A program made the translations under genes and the position numbers. A stretch of DNA of 14,312 nt from Undibacterium sp. (GTDB taxonomy: Bacteria; Pseudomonadota; Gammaproteobacteria; Burkholderiales; Burkholderiaceae_D): NCBI GenBank assembly GCA_019752975.1, contig JAIELM010000183.1, positions 1 to 14,312 on the forward strand. Direction: 5' to 3'. Below, piece after piece: positions 1 to 6,561 of this stretch; positions within the stretch are counted from its first letter, which is position 1, and every line of letters begins with the position of its first letter. The notes under the pieces were generated by a model, which saw only the letters and a program-made list of their open reading frames with translations, ran no database searches and was not told the origin of the DNA.

Positions 1-24
1 CGTAAGTCCTAAATAATACACTTA

Positions 25-573
25 CTAATGCAAGCGCAAGTTTTCAAGTGCTTTGGCTTTTTTTGTTTTACCTGCACGCGAAGGAACATGGCACAGGCCG
101 CAGGCATAATGATCATGCAAATCTAGAGAATGTCCAACGAATTGACCTCCACAATGTTCGCATTTCACAAACGAGAGCATATTACCGTCAAAAAAACGCA
201 CTAAAGTCCATGCTCTAGTGAGCGATAATACAGGTTCTTCGCCATCCTGCGTCGGCATCTGCTCTAAATACAAGCGATAGGCTTTGAGAACCGCCTGGAT
301 CCCTTTGACATCTGCATACTCGCGTAAATACTTGAAGATATTCATGAACATTGAAGAATGAATATTCGGCTGCCAAGTGACAAACCAATCGGTTGAAAAC
401 GGCAACATTCCTTTGGGTGGGGATACACCTTTGAGTTCTTTATAGATCTTTAAAAGTCGTTCTCGCGACAGCGAGGTCTCCGACTCCAATAGCTGTAGGC
501 GGGCACCCAAATTAACCAAGTCTACTGCCAATTGGATTTCATTCGCTTCATTTACAATACTTTTCGCAGCCAT
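25..573 (-). CDS. flhC: Flagellar transcriptional activator FlhC
   Basis: This is the FlhC subunit of the FlhD4C2 complex, the class I master regulator that turns on flagellar class II promoters in beta- and gamma-proteobacteria. The 182-residue product has the usual family length. Four cysteines near the C-terminus (C138, C141, C158, C161, arranged CxxC-16-CxxC) match the family's zinc-binding site. The middle region carries the FlhC-typical run FSTDWFVTW followed by HSSMF. The ATG is preceded by AGGGG about 7 bases upstream. The gene follows flhD with a 36-base gap on the same strand, so the two are probably co-transcribed. The TAG stop lies in a 6-base inverted repeat (2-7 with 20-25) at the window edge; whether that is a terminator cannot be judged. 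The call is firm. Confidence 0.96.
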   Translation of the reverse strand: MAAKSIVNEANEIQLAVDLVNLGARLQLLESETSLSRERLLKIYKELKGVSPPKGMLPFSTDWFVTWQPNIHSSMFMNIFKYLREYADVKGIQAVLKAYRLYLEQMPTQDGEEPVLSLTRAWTLVRFFDGNMLSFVKCEHCGGQFVGHSLDLHDHYACGLCHVPSRAGKTKKAKALENLRLH

Positions 574-609
574 GTCACACCCCTAGTTGATCGATACGAT
601 ACAACGTAC

Positions 610-927
610 TTAAGCGATTTCTTCGACTTTTTGACCTGCCATCAAAATGGCAGCGTGGGATTGAGCTAGCGAACGCTCTTTGTTGTAGTTGGTCAGCATA
701 CAAAGGATAGAACTATCTTCAAATCTAAACCGTGCTAGCATCATATTTGAGCCAGCGAGTTTGAGTATTTGAGCGTTATTTAGACCCTCGATGAGGTCTG
801 CGATTTCTTTCGCTATACCTAAACGAAATATCGCCGTCGCCTTGTCTGCACGTATCATTTGCTGCGCGAGCATAAGGTAACTTAAGTTTGCATCGCGGAT
901 TTCAGCCATCATGTCATTTGGTGTCAT
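610..927 (-). CDS. flhD: Flagellar transcriptional activator FlhD
   Basis: This is the FlhD subunit, partner of FlhC in activating flagellar promoters. With the chosen start the product is 105 residues, close to the usual FlhD length. It shows the family core: SYLMLAQQMIRADKATAIFRLG near the N-terminus, then a KLA segment and RFRFED, where E. coli FlhD has a CHFRFDD-like stretch. I chose the ATG at 927 because GGGAG lies 7 bases upstream and the protein then begins MTPNDMMAEIRDANL, as in relatives. An in-frame ATG at 978 would add 17 residues (MYPTGNKFRQ...) that do not look like the family and that overlap a predicted leader hairpin. It is the first gene of flhDC, and its long AT-rich upstream region is described separately. 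Confidence 0.93.
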   Translation of the reverse strand: MTPNDMMAEIRDANLSYLMLAQQMIRADKATAIFRLGIAKEIADLIEGLNNAQILKLAGSNMMLARFRFEDSSILCMLTNYNKERSLAQSHAAILMAGQKVEEIA

Positions 928-934
928 TTTAATG

Positions 935-973
935 CTCCCACATTTGCCCTGGCGAAATTTATTGCCAGTGGGA
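935..973 (-). promoter_or_regulatory. Nested hairpin over the flhD ribosome binding site
   Basis: On the minus strand, TCCCAC (plus-strand 968-973) can pair with GTGGGA (936-941). Directly inside it TGGC (964-967) can pair with GCCA (950-953), leaving a 10-base loop and an 8-base bulge on the 3' side. The outer arm takes in most of the GGGAG Shine-Dalgarno of flhD. If it folds in the mRNA it would hide the ribosome binding site and act as a translational control element. The pairing is visible in the sequence. The function is inferred, and no energy was computed. Confidence 0.4.
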
Positions 974-1143
974 TACATTGTGCGACCAAGAAAAAACTTG
1001 GTGTATCAGTGAAACTGGGGGATTTGTTACAGACAAACACAGGAAGGCCTCATAGGAATTTATCCTACGACGGCAATATATGACTTCTTTACACTTTTTT
1101 AAGTGCAAAAAATAGGTGATAAAAATACGGTAGCTTTTTACTC

Positions 1144-1171
1144 ATTAAATAAAAAATCCGAATAAAAACAA
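1144..1171 (-). promoter_or_regulatory. flhD: Possible sigma70-type promoter for flhDC
   Basis: On the minus strand TTGTTT (plus 1166-1171) is followed after 16 bases by TTTAAT (1144-1149), which matches the -10 consensus at five of six positions. Transcription would start near 1137 and give a leader of roughly 210 bases. In DNA this AT-rich, chance matches are common, so this is only a candidate. Confidence 0.22.
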
Positions 1172-1397
1172 AGACTTATCAATAAATAGACCTCAACTTA
1201 TCTCACTCACATACCATTAACGGAGAGAATCGAGAAAACTTTAGGGTTCTTCGAAAATATTTTTCAAAAAAAAATGATGTTCGAAAGATAGTAGTTTTAT
1301 CGGTAGAGGCGGGAAATACTTGAGCGAATATTTGAAAAAAAATGTGAAATTGTAGGAATTTTGTTGAAGAATTGAGATTTGAGCGGCAAAATTTCCA

Positions 1398-1422
1398 AAA
1401 AAACCTTGCCAATCGGTTTTTT
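1398..1422 (-). terminator. Possible terminator after dnaQ
   Basis: An 8-base inverted repeat, AAAAAACC (1398-1405) and GGTTTTTT (1415-1422), surrounds a 9-base loop about 36 bases past the dnaQ stop. It resembles an A-tract/U-tract terminator and could work in either direction. Only two GC pairs support the stem, so it is weak. Confidence 0.3.
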
Positions 1423-1457
1423 ACAAGTCAAATAGATAGTTAAAATACCATGCATTA

Positions 1458-2162
1458 TTATCCAAGTGACCAAATGCAGAGTCCAGAGCTCGCCTTTCCT
1501 ACATCGCGTAATAAATCTTCGTGCTGGGCCAACTCAGTTGCCGAGGCAGGGATCACCAAAATACTAGGCAATACCAAGTCAACTACAAGCTCGTTGACGT
1601 CGTTGGTAACGGCGACTGCTTGATGTTCTATACCGAGGCTATTTTGCCCTCTAGACATGGCGAGAAAAACATCAGACAACAACTCCGCGTCAAGTAAAGC
1701 GCCATGCAGCTTTCGATGCGAGTTCGAAATTTCATAGCGATCACATAGTGCGTCCAATGAGTTCCGCTTGCCAGGGTGTAACTGCTTTGCTTGCACCAAG
1801 GTGTCGGTCACTTTTGATACATAAGTCTCAAAATTGGGACACCCTAGACGCTCCAGTTCAGCATTCAAAAATCCCACATCGAAAGGTGCGTTATGAATCA
1901 CTACTTCAGCATCACGCACATAGTTGAGAAAGCTTTCCGCAATTTCTTGGAATTTCGGTTTATCGCTAAGGAAAGCCGTCGTTAGTCCGTGTACGGCCAA
2001 TGCGCCCTCTTCAGAATCGCGCTCCGGATTAAGGTAAAAGTGAAAGTTATTACCAGTCAATTTTCGATTAATCAGCTCTACACAACCAATTTCAATAATG
2101 CGGTTACCGATTCTGGGATTTAAGCCCGTCGTTTCGGTATCTAGTACGATTTGCCTAGTCAT
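1458..2162 (-). CDS. dnaQ: DNA polymerase III epsilon subunit (3'-5' proofreading exonuclease)
   Basis: This is the proofreading exonuclease of the replicative polymerase, of the DEDDh type. All catalytic residues are present: D8 and E10 in DTETTGL (Exo I), D95 in HNAPFDVGF (Exo II), and H153 with D158 in HGALLDAELL (Exo III). After the nuclease domain, QNSLGI (173-178) resembles the sliding-clamp-binding motif (Q-x-x-L/M-x-F). The C-terminus (KASSGLCIWS) resembles the polymerase-alpha-binding tail of beta-proteobacterial epsilon. The length, 234 residues, is normal for a stand-alone epsilon. The start overlaps the tilS stop as ATGA, and an AGGAAAGG run lies just upstream. It is the last gene of the alkA-like/accA/tilS run. 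Because dnaQ is often found beside rnhA, a second dnaQ-like paralogue elsewhere cannot be excluded, but the clamp motif and tail favour the true subunit. Confidence 0.92.
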   Translation of the reverse strand: MTRQIVLDTETTGLNPRIGNRIIEIGCVELINRKLTGNNFHFYLNPERDSEEGALAVHGLTTAFLSDKPKFQEIAESFLNYVRDAEVVIHNAPFDVGFLNAELERLGCPNFETYVSKVTDTLVQAKQLHPGKRNSLDALCDRYEISNSHRKLHGALLDAELLSDVFLAMSRGQNSLGIEHQAVAVTNDVNELVVDLVLPSILVIPASATELAQHEDLLRDVGKASSGLCIWSLG

Positions 2163-3565
2163 TCTTCAAACCTTTCCTCATCTGCTTGCCAAACTAGTTC
2201 AATGCACGCCTCATCTTCAACAGAATGAAAATGGGCATCTACGCCTAACAGTCCAACAAAAAATAATTCATCTTCAATATAAATATACGGTAACTTGTCC
2301 CGCCTCCAAAAAGGAATGCGCATACTTTGAAAATGACTTTTCAAATCGCGAGAAGGGCGATTTTGCGCCAAACGTAAACGCTCACCGCCAATTCTAGGAC
2401 GTATAGACAGACGATGCTTCCGCAAAAAACTTGCGCTCACGCCCTCGTTGCTAGGTAAGAAAATCAACCGCCCTTTTAACTCAGGAATAGAAAGAAAATC
2501 CTCTCCGTTCCAATGCGCTGAAAGCTCGCCCACATGATTCGATTGAGTTGAGCGATTACACAAAACGATTTTCCCACCATAACGATGTAAGGAGTACTGC
2601 TGATGCTGCACGGTAAGGCGTGCGTCGTCTCTGGCATCAAATAGCTGTGCCCGCATTTCAACTAATTTTGATGTTGAGGGTAATTGCAGGCCACGTGAGG
2701 CGAACCAATAACGCAGTAGATTATCGATGCGATCGTCACTTAAGGTTTTTAGGCTACTAAGTTGTAAAGCATCGCCCACCAAGCAAAAACCAAGGTCGTT
2801 CGCAGCAATTTCGTCCAATAGTCGGTTGGCAGAGCGTACATGCAAAGCCGTACGTGATAAACGTTCTGCAAAATTCGGTGCTAGCTCTTCTATTGCTGGC
2901 ATCAAATGATGTCTCAGCGCATTGCGGGTATAGCAGAGTTCAAGATTAGACTCATCTTCAACATGACTCAATCCTAGTTTATTGGCGTAAGCTAGTAATC
3001 TATACTTGGCTTCTGCCAGTAGTGGTCGCGCCAATAAAAGCCGATCATTTCCTAGCAACTGAGGCGCATAATTACTCACATCCATGCCACTTAATCCACG
3101 CAAACCTGTACCTCGAAATAGCTGCATCAACATGGTCTCAGCTTGATCATCTAAATGGTGCGCAGTGAGCAAGAATGAGCAATGGTGCACGCGGCACATC
3201 GCACCCAAGGCTAAATACCGCTGACCTCGTGCAGCCGCTTCTATACCTTCTCCAATGTTTTTTACTGTGACCTCGGCTGTGTCAAAATGCACGCCCAAAC
3301 TCAAGCATGTTCTAGAACAATGGGCTTGCCACTGATCAGCATTTGGGCTTAAGCCATGATGAACATGGAATGCGAAAATGGGGATCTTATTTGCATTGGC
3401 AAAACGTGTTACTAAGTAAAGCAGCACGGTGGAATCTACTCCACCGCTGTAGGCTACGGCAATACCACCCTGCCCTGCGTCACCTTGACGTGTCAGTACC
3501 TTACGCAGTTGTGCAAAAAAATTTTGTTCAAATTCTTCTTGATTAAAAGCTTGTCGCCGACTCAT
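2159..3565 (-). CDS. tilS: tRNA(Ile)-lysidine synthase TilS
   Basis: TilS uses ATP and lysine to convert the anticodon C34 of tRNA-Ile(CAU) to lysidine, so that the tRNA reads AUA and is charged with isoleucine; it is essential in most bacteria. The 468-residue protein has the PP-loop SGGVDS (40-45), then [11 protein letters not shown] (67-77), EAAARGQRY (109-117) and [10 protein letters not shown] (135-144) followed by GLRGLSGM. These are the signature blocks of the N-terminal domain. The C-terminal half fits the substrate-binding and C-terminal TilS domains of proteobacteria (R-x-RxGGERLRL, then a SLK/SHFQ-like stretch with FWRRDKLP). Both ends overlap neighbours by 4 bases (accA upstream, dnaQ downstream), which points to translational coupling. 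An AAGGAAA lies about 13 bases before the ATG, rather far away. Confidence 0.95.
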   Translation of the reverse strand: MSRRQAFNQEEFEQNFFAQLRKVLTRQGDAGQGGIAVAYSGGVDSTVLLYLVTRFANANKIPIFAFHVHHGLSPNADQWQAHCSRTCLSLGVHFDTAEVTVKNIGEGIEAAARGQRYLALGAMCRVHHCSFLLTAHHLDDQAETMLMQLFRGTGLRGLSGMDVSNYAPQLLGNDRLLLARPLLAEAKYRLLAYANKLGLSHVEDESNLELCYTRNALRHHLMPAIEELAPNFAERLSRTALHVRSANRLLDEIAANDLGFCLVGDALQLSSLKTLSDDRIDNLLRYWFASRGLQLPSTSKLVEMRAQLFDARDDARLTVQHQQYSLHRYGGKIVLCNRSTQSNHVGELSAHWNGEDFLSIPELKGRLIFLPSNEGVSASFLRKHRLSIRPRIGGERLRLAQNRPSRDLKSHFQSMRIPFWRRDKLPYIYIEDELFFVGLLGVDAHFHSVEDEACIELVWQADEERFEE

Positions 3566-4536
3566 TCAGTGACTCGGGTTTCCTTAAATTTACCGTAGCC
3601 CATTAATTTCTCGTGACGTGCTGCTAGTAAATCTTTAGTTTTCACTCCTTGGAATTGGCGCAAAGTATCGGCTAGGGCACGCTTAACTAAGGCGCACATT
3701 TGTTTTGGATCACGGTGCGCGCCACCAAGAGGTTCATTAATAATTTTGTCGATTAAGCCGATGGCTTTTAAACGATTGGCAGTTAAACCTAAGGCCTCGG
3801 CCGCATCTGATGCACGCTCTGAAGTTTTCCAAAGAATCGAGGCACAACCTTCGGGGGAAATAACTGAATATGTGGCATACTGAAGCATCAAAACCGCGTC
3901 GCCTACCGCCAAAGCGAGCGCGCCGCCTGAACCACCTTCCCCAATAATGGTGGCAATCAAGGGGACTTTAAGTTCGGCCATCACATACAGATTATGTCCA
4001 ATGGCTTCGGACTGTCCGCGCTCCTCAGCATCAATACCAGGCCAAGCACCCGTGGTATCAACGAAGGTAAAAACTGGAATATCAAACTTTTCGGCAAGCT
4101 TCATCAAGCGCATGGCTTTGCGATAGCCTTCCGGCTTAGGCATACCAAAATTACGCAGCGCACGTTCCTTAGTATCTCGGCCTTTTTGATGACCGATAAC
4201 CATACATGCTTGGCCATTGAAACGTGCCAAGCCGCCGACAATCGCTAAGTCATCAGCAAAAGAGCGATCCCCATGCAACTCATGGAAATCCGTGAAAATC
4301 TGGGAAATGTAATCTAGCGTATAAGGACGCTGAGGGTGTCGTGAAATTTGTGAAACCTGCCAAGGGGTCAGTTTTGCATAAATATCTTTAGTCAGTATTT
4401 GGCTTTTTTGCGAAAGCCTATCGATTTCCTCAGAAATATCTACAGCAGAATCATCTTGTACAAATCGCAATTCCTCTATTTTTGTCTCAAGTTCTGCAAT
4501 AGATTGTTCAAACCCTAGGAATGTCGTTTTAGTCAT
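3562..4536 (-). CDS. accA: Acetyl-CoA carboxylase carboxyltransferase subunit alpha
   Basis: AccA pairs with AccD to move the carboxyl group from biotin-carrier protein to acetyl-CoA, making malonyl-CoA for fatty-acid synthesis in the cytoplasm. The product from the chosen start is 324 residues, the normal size. Recognisable features are an N-terminal coiled-coil segment ([12 protein letters not shown]), the [11 protein letters not shown] block, [35 protein letters not shown] and the glycine-rich [16 protein letters not shown] chose the ATG at 4536 because AAGGAGG sits 4 bases before it. An in-frame ATG 7 codons earlier (4557) overlaps the alkA-like stop region and has no such site. It lies 10 bases after the glycosylase gene, with its ribosome binding site between the two, and overlaps tilS by 4 bases. 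Confidence 0.97.
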   Translation of the reverse strand: MTKTTFLGFEQSIAELETKIEELRFVQDDSAVDISEEIDRLSQKSQILTKDIYAKLTPWQVSQISRHPQRPYTLDYISQIFTDFHELHGDRSFADDLAIVGGLARFNGQACMVIGHQKGRDTKERALRNFGMPKPEGYRKAMRLMKLAEKFDIPVFTFVDTTGAWPGIDAEERGQSEAIGHNLYVMAELKVPLIATIIGEGGSGGALALAVGDAVLMLQYATYSVISPEGCASILWKTSERASDAAEALGLTANRLKAIGLIDKIINEPLGGAHRDPKQMCALVKRALADTLRQFQGVKTKDLLAARHEKLMGYGKFKETRVTE

Positions 4537-4546
4537 CGTGCCTCCT

Positions 4547-5230
4547 TCAAAATTCAAGCTTAGTATTTACATTGACATCTAAATTGGTATCCAAGCTACG
4601 CCACATGTACCAAGTCGCAACAGTTCGCCACGGTTCCCAATTGGCGGCAACTTCACGTAGGTCGATACGTGAAACTGGCTCACCTGAAAAATAATTACTG
4701 CTTATGCCACTAATTAAACCAGCATCATCTAATGGCAGAATATTAGGCCTTAATAGATTAAATATCAAAAACATTTCTGCAGTCCATCGACTAATTCCAC
4801 GTATTTGAACCAATTCAGCGATCACTTGTTCGTCGGACATCTCAGCCCATTTATCAACATGTAATCGCCCTTGGCTAAAATGGCAGGCGAGATCAAGAAT
4901 GTAGTCTGTTTTTCTCTTGGAAAGTCCGCACGCTAGCAAGCCGTCCTTTCCCGTTTCGATGACTTCTTCCGGCGTGGACTTGGGACAACTCCCTAGAAAA
5001 CGCTCCCACAAATTATTCGCCGCAACACCAGTGATTTGCTGCGCAATAATGGAGCGAGTCAAAGTAGTAAAAGGATCATCCCTTCCCAACAAATACAAGT
5101 CGCCAAACTGTGGAATTAATTTGCGCATAATACGATCTCGCTTCATTAATTCCAACTTGGCTTTTTCCCAATACGCTGGAACCTCAAGATGAACTGGCTT
5201 ATCTGCGCCGGATATTTCATTTTTCTTCAT
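4547..5230 (-). CDS. AlkA-family DNA-3-methyladenine glycosylase (HhH-GPD)
   Basis: This is a base-excision-repair glycosylase of the HhH-GPD superfamily that removes alkylated purines such as 3-methyladenine. In the 227-residue product the early block [15 protein letters not shown] is typical of the family. It is followed by the helix-hairpin-helix [18 protein letters not shown] and the LPLDDAGL segment, whose aspartate (168 or 169) should be the catalytic one. The closing block [15 protein letters not shown] also fits. It is shorter than E. coli AlkA (282 residues) because that protein's N-terminal domain is absent, as in many beta-proteobacterial homologues. I chose the ATG at 5230 because GGAAGAAA lies just upstream. 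A longer reading frame from 5314 would add 28 residues that do not resemble the family. It is first in a four-gene leftward run, and the promoter is presumably in 5231-5535. Confidence 0.9.
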   Translation of the reverse strand: MKKNEISGADKPVHLEVPAYWEKAKLELMKRDRIMRKLIPQFGDLYLLGRDDPFTTLTRSIIAQQITGVAANNLWERFLGSCPKSTPEEVIETGKDGLLACGLSKRKTDYILDLACHFSQGRLHVDKWAEMSDEQVIAELVQIRGISRWTAEMFLIFNLLRPNILPLDDAGLISGISSNYFSGEPVSRIDLREVAANWEPWRTVATWYMWRSLDTNLDVNVNTKLEF

Positions 5231-5535
5231 TATTTCTTCCGTTACGCCTATCCAAATCCCTATGTGAAGCCACGAAATTGGTTTATTTCTACCGCCATCG
5301 CCAAGCTGCGACACTTAACACTTTAGTCAACTTCCGCCTAAACAGCGGAGTAAAAAGCTTGGATTCTACATGAATTGCGAGCCGATTTACCCAAAAAAAT
5401 GAGATATTTCACTTAAAACAAGAATACAATAGGATTTTTTTACGCTCAGTACAATGTAGCCTACGCTTACTTAAGATTATTTGTTAAGATTGCGACCTAC
5501 CAATATAACCAATATTTAGAAGACCCAAAAATCCT
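5231..5535. other. Divergent intergenic region between the glycosylase and TPR genes
   Basis: These 305 bases separate two divergent transcription units and hold no convincing gene. The right part carries a clear rightward promoter (listed separately). For the leftward unit I see only weak signals: TAGAAT on the minus strand (plus 5363-5368) without a good -35. The right half is AT-rich. Neighbourhoods of this type in Burkholderiales often have cysS here, from my recollection, and it is absent. Confidence 0.5.
5481..5509 (+). promoter_or_regulatory. Sigma70-type promoter for the TPR/L,D-transpeptidase unit
   Basis: TTGTTA (5481-5486) and TATAAC (5504-5509) are separated by exactly 17 bases and each matches its consensus at four or five of six positions. 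The expected start is near 5516, giving a leader of about 20 bases before the ATG at 5536. This is the best promoter match seen in the window. Confidence 0.6.
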
Positions 5536-6561
5536 ATGCGACACACCATCAAAGCCGCGTTGCTACTCTCCACTTTATTGTTCTGTGTACACCCGAGTAT
5601 TTCGTTTGCAGATGATGCTAGCGACGCTAGCAAACTCTACAAAGCTGGGCAACTTAATGAAGCCATCAAAAAAATTGATGCGGTGTTAGCGCAAAAACCG
5701 AAGGACGCTCAAATGCGTTTTTTGAAGGGGATAATTTTAACTGAACAAAATAAGCCTAACGATGCGATTGCCATTTTTAGCAAACTCACCGATGATTTCC
5801 CAGAGCTACCAGAACCTTATAATAATCTCGCAGTATTGTACGCCTCCAATGGACAATACCAAAAGGCCAGTGCCGCTCTTGAAATGGCGATACGCACTAA
5901 TCCAACCTATGGCACGGCACATGAAAATTTGGGTGATGTATATGCCAAATTGGCGAGTCAATCATATGACAAGGCCTTGCAGCTTGACTCAGGAAATTCG
6001 ACCGCCAAGCTAAAATTAAGTTTAGTTAAAAATTTAATTGGCAATACCACAGGGGGCACCAATCCCAAACTGAATCCACCAGCGACGGCACCTAAAACTA
6101 ATGTGGTCGCCAGTGCTCCGCCTTCCCCTGCTTCAACAGCGATCAACTCATCAACGGCGGTAGCAAGCAAGAGTGCTGATGTAAAAACACCTGCCAAAGC
6201 AGAGGAAAAACCCAGCAAATCCGACAATGAAAATATCGCCAATATAATCGATGCTTGGGCAAACGCTTGGAGTGCACAAGATGTCAACAAGTACCTCTCT
6301 TTTTACGCCAAAGATTTTCAAACGCCCAATGGTGAATCGAGAAATTCGTGGGCTGATGAACGCCGCTCTCGCATCGAAGGCAAAGGAAAAATTCAAGTGC
6401 GTGTCGAAAGCCCTAATATTCATGTTGAAGGTGGTTCTGCGACCGTCAAATTCAAGCAGCACTACAGCTCAGATCGACTCTCTGCTTCGAGCCGAAAGGT
6501 GCTGATATTGAACAAACAAGACGGCAAGTGGCTGATTAAGCAGGAACGCTCGGGGAACTGA
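5536..6561 (+). CDS. Exported TPR protein with C-terminal NTF2-like domain
   Basis: No specific name is recognised. The 341-residue protein starts with a signal peptide (MRHTIKAALLLSTLLFCVHP, likely cleaved after SFA at residue 25), so it should act in the periplasm. Residues about 30-165 form TPR repeats: KLYKAGQLNEAIKKIDAVLAQ, then AIAIFSKLTDDFPELPEPYNNLAVLY, then SAALEMAIRTNPTYGTAHENLGDVY. A low-complexity Ala/Pro/Thr/Ser/Lys linker (about 172-230) follows, then an NTF2-like domain (about 233-341) with IIDAWANAWSAQDVNKYLSFY and FQTPNGESRNSW. That last domain is a clear paralogue of the C-terminal domain of the next gene and belongs to the type seen on Csd6-like L,D-transpeptidases. The stop overlaps the next ATG by one base, suggesting coupled translation and joint action. 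A likely role is as a scaffold or partner in peptidoglycan modification; this is inference. Confidence 0.85.
   Translation: MRHTIKAALLLSTLLFCVHPSISFADDASDASKLYKAGQLNEAIKKIDAVLAQKPKDAQMRFLKGIILTEQNKPNDAIAIFSKLTDDFPELPEPYNNLAVLYASNGQYQKASAALEMAIRTNPTYGTAHENLGDVYAKLASQSYDKALQLDSGNSTAKLKLSLVKNLIGNTTGGTNPKLNPPATAPKTNVVASAPPSPASTAINSSTAVASKSADVKTPAKAEEKPSKSDNENIANIIDAWANAWSAQDVNKYLSFYAKDFQTPNGESRNSWADERRSRIEGKGKIQVRVESPNIHVEGGSATVKFKQHYSSDRLSASSRKVLILNKQDGKWLIKQERSGN

Larger units (their letters stand above)
928..1457. other. AT-rich non-coding region upstream of flhDC
   Basis: No convincing gene lies in these 530 bases between dnaQ and flhD. GC content is only about 25-37% per 60-base line from 1081 to 1380, clearly below the flanking genes. 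It holds short inverted repeats in the flhD-proximal part: ACCAAG/CTTGGT at 985-1002, TAGGA/TCCTA at 1053-1067 and CACTT/AAGTG at 1092-1105. Farther out it is full of A and T runs, with TTCGAA at about 1249-1254 repeated near 1279. The most likely content is the flhDC promoter and a long leader. AT-rich regulatory DNA of this kind is often bound by H-NS/MvaT-like proteins, but that is inference here. Confidence 0.6.

Noticed and set aside
928..978. Longer FlhD start at the ATG at 978
   Set aside because: The added 17 residues do not look like FlhD, and the ATG at 927 has a well-placed GGGAG.
1203..1412. 69-codon minus-strand frame in the AT-rich region
   Set aside because: It starts at TTG, is rich in Phe from poly-T runs, has no ribosome binding site and overlaps the hairpin near 1398-1422; it looks like chance.
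4537..4557. Longer AccA start
   Set aside because: The ATG at 4536 has AAGGAGG at the right distance; the upstream ATG overlaps the glycosylase stop and lacks a site.
5231..5314. Longer glycosylase start at 5314
   Set aside because: The extra residues are unlike the family, and the ATG at 5230 has GGAAGAAA upstream.
5958..6290. 110-codon frame opposite the TPR gene
   Set aside because: Its Ala/Val/Leu-rich composition mirrors the low-complexity linker on the other strand; a shadow frame.
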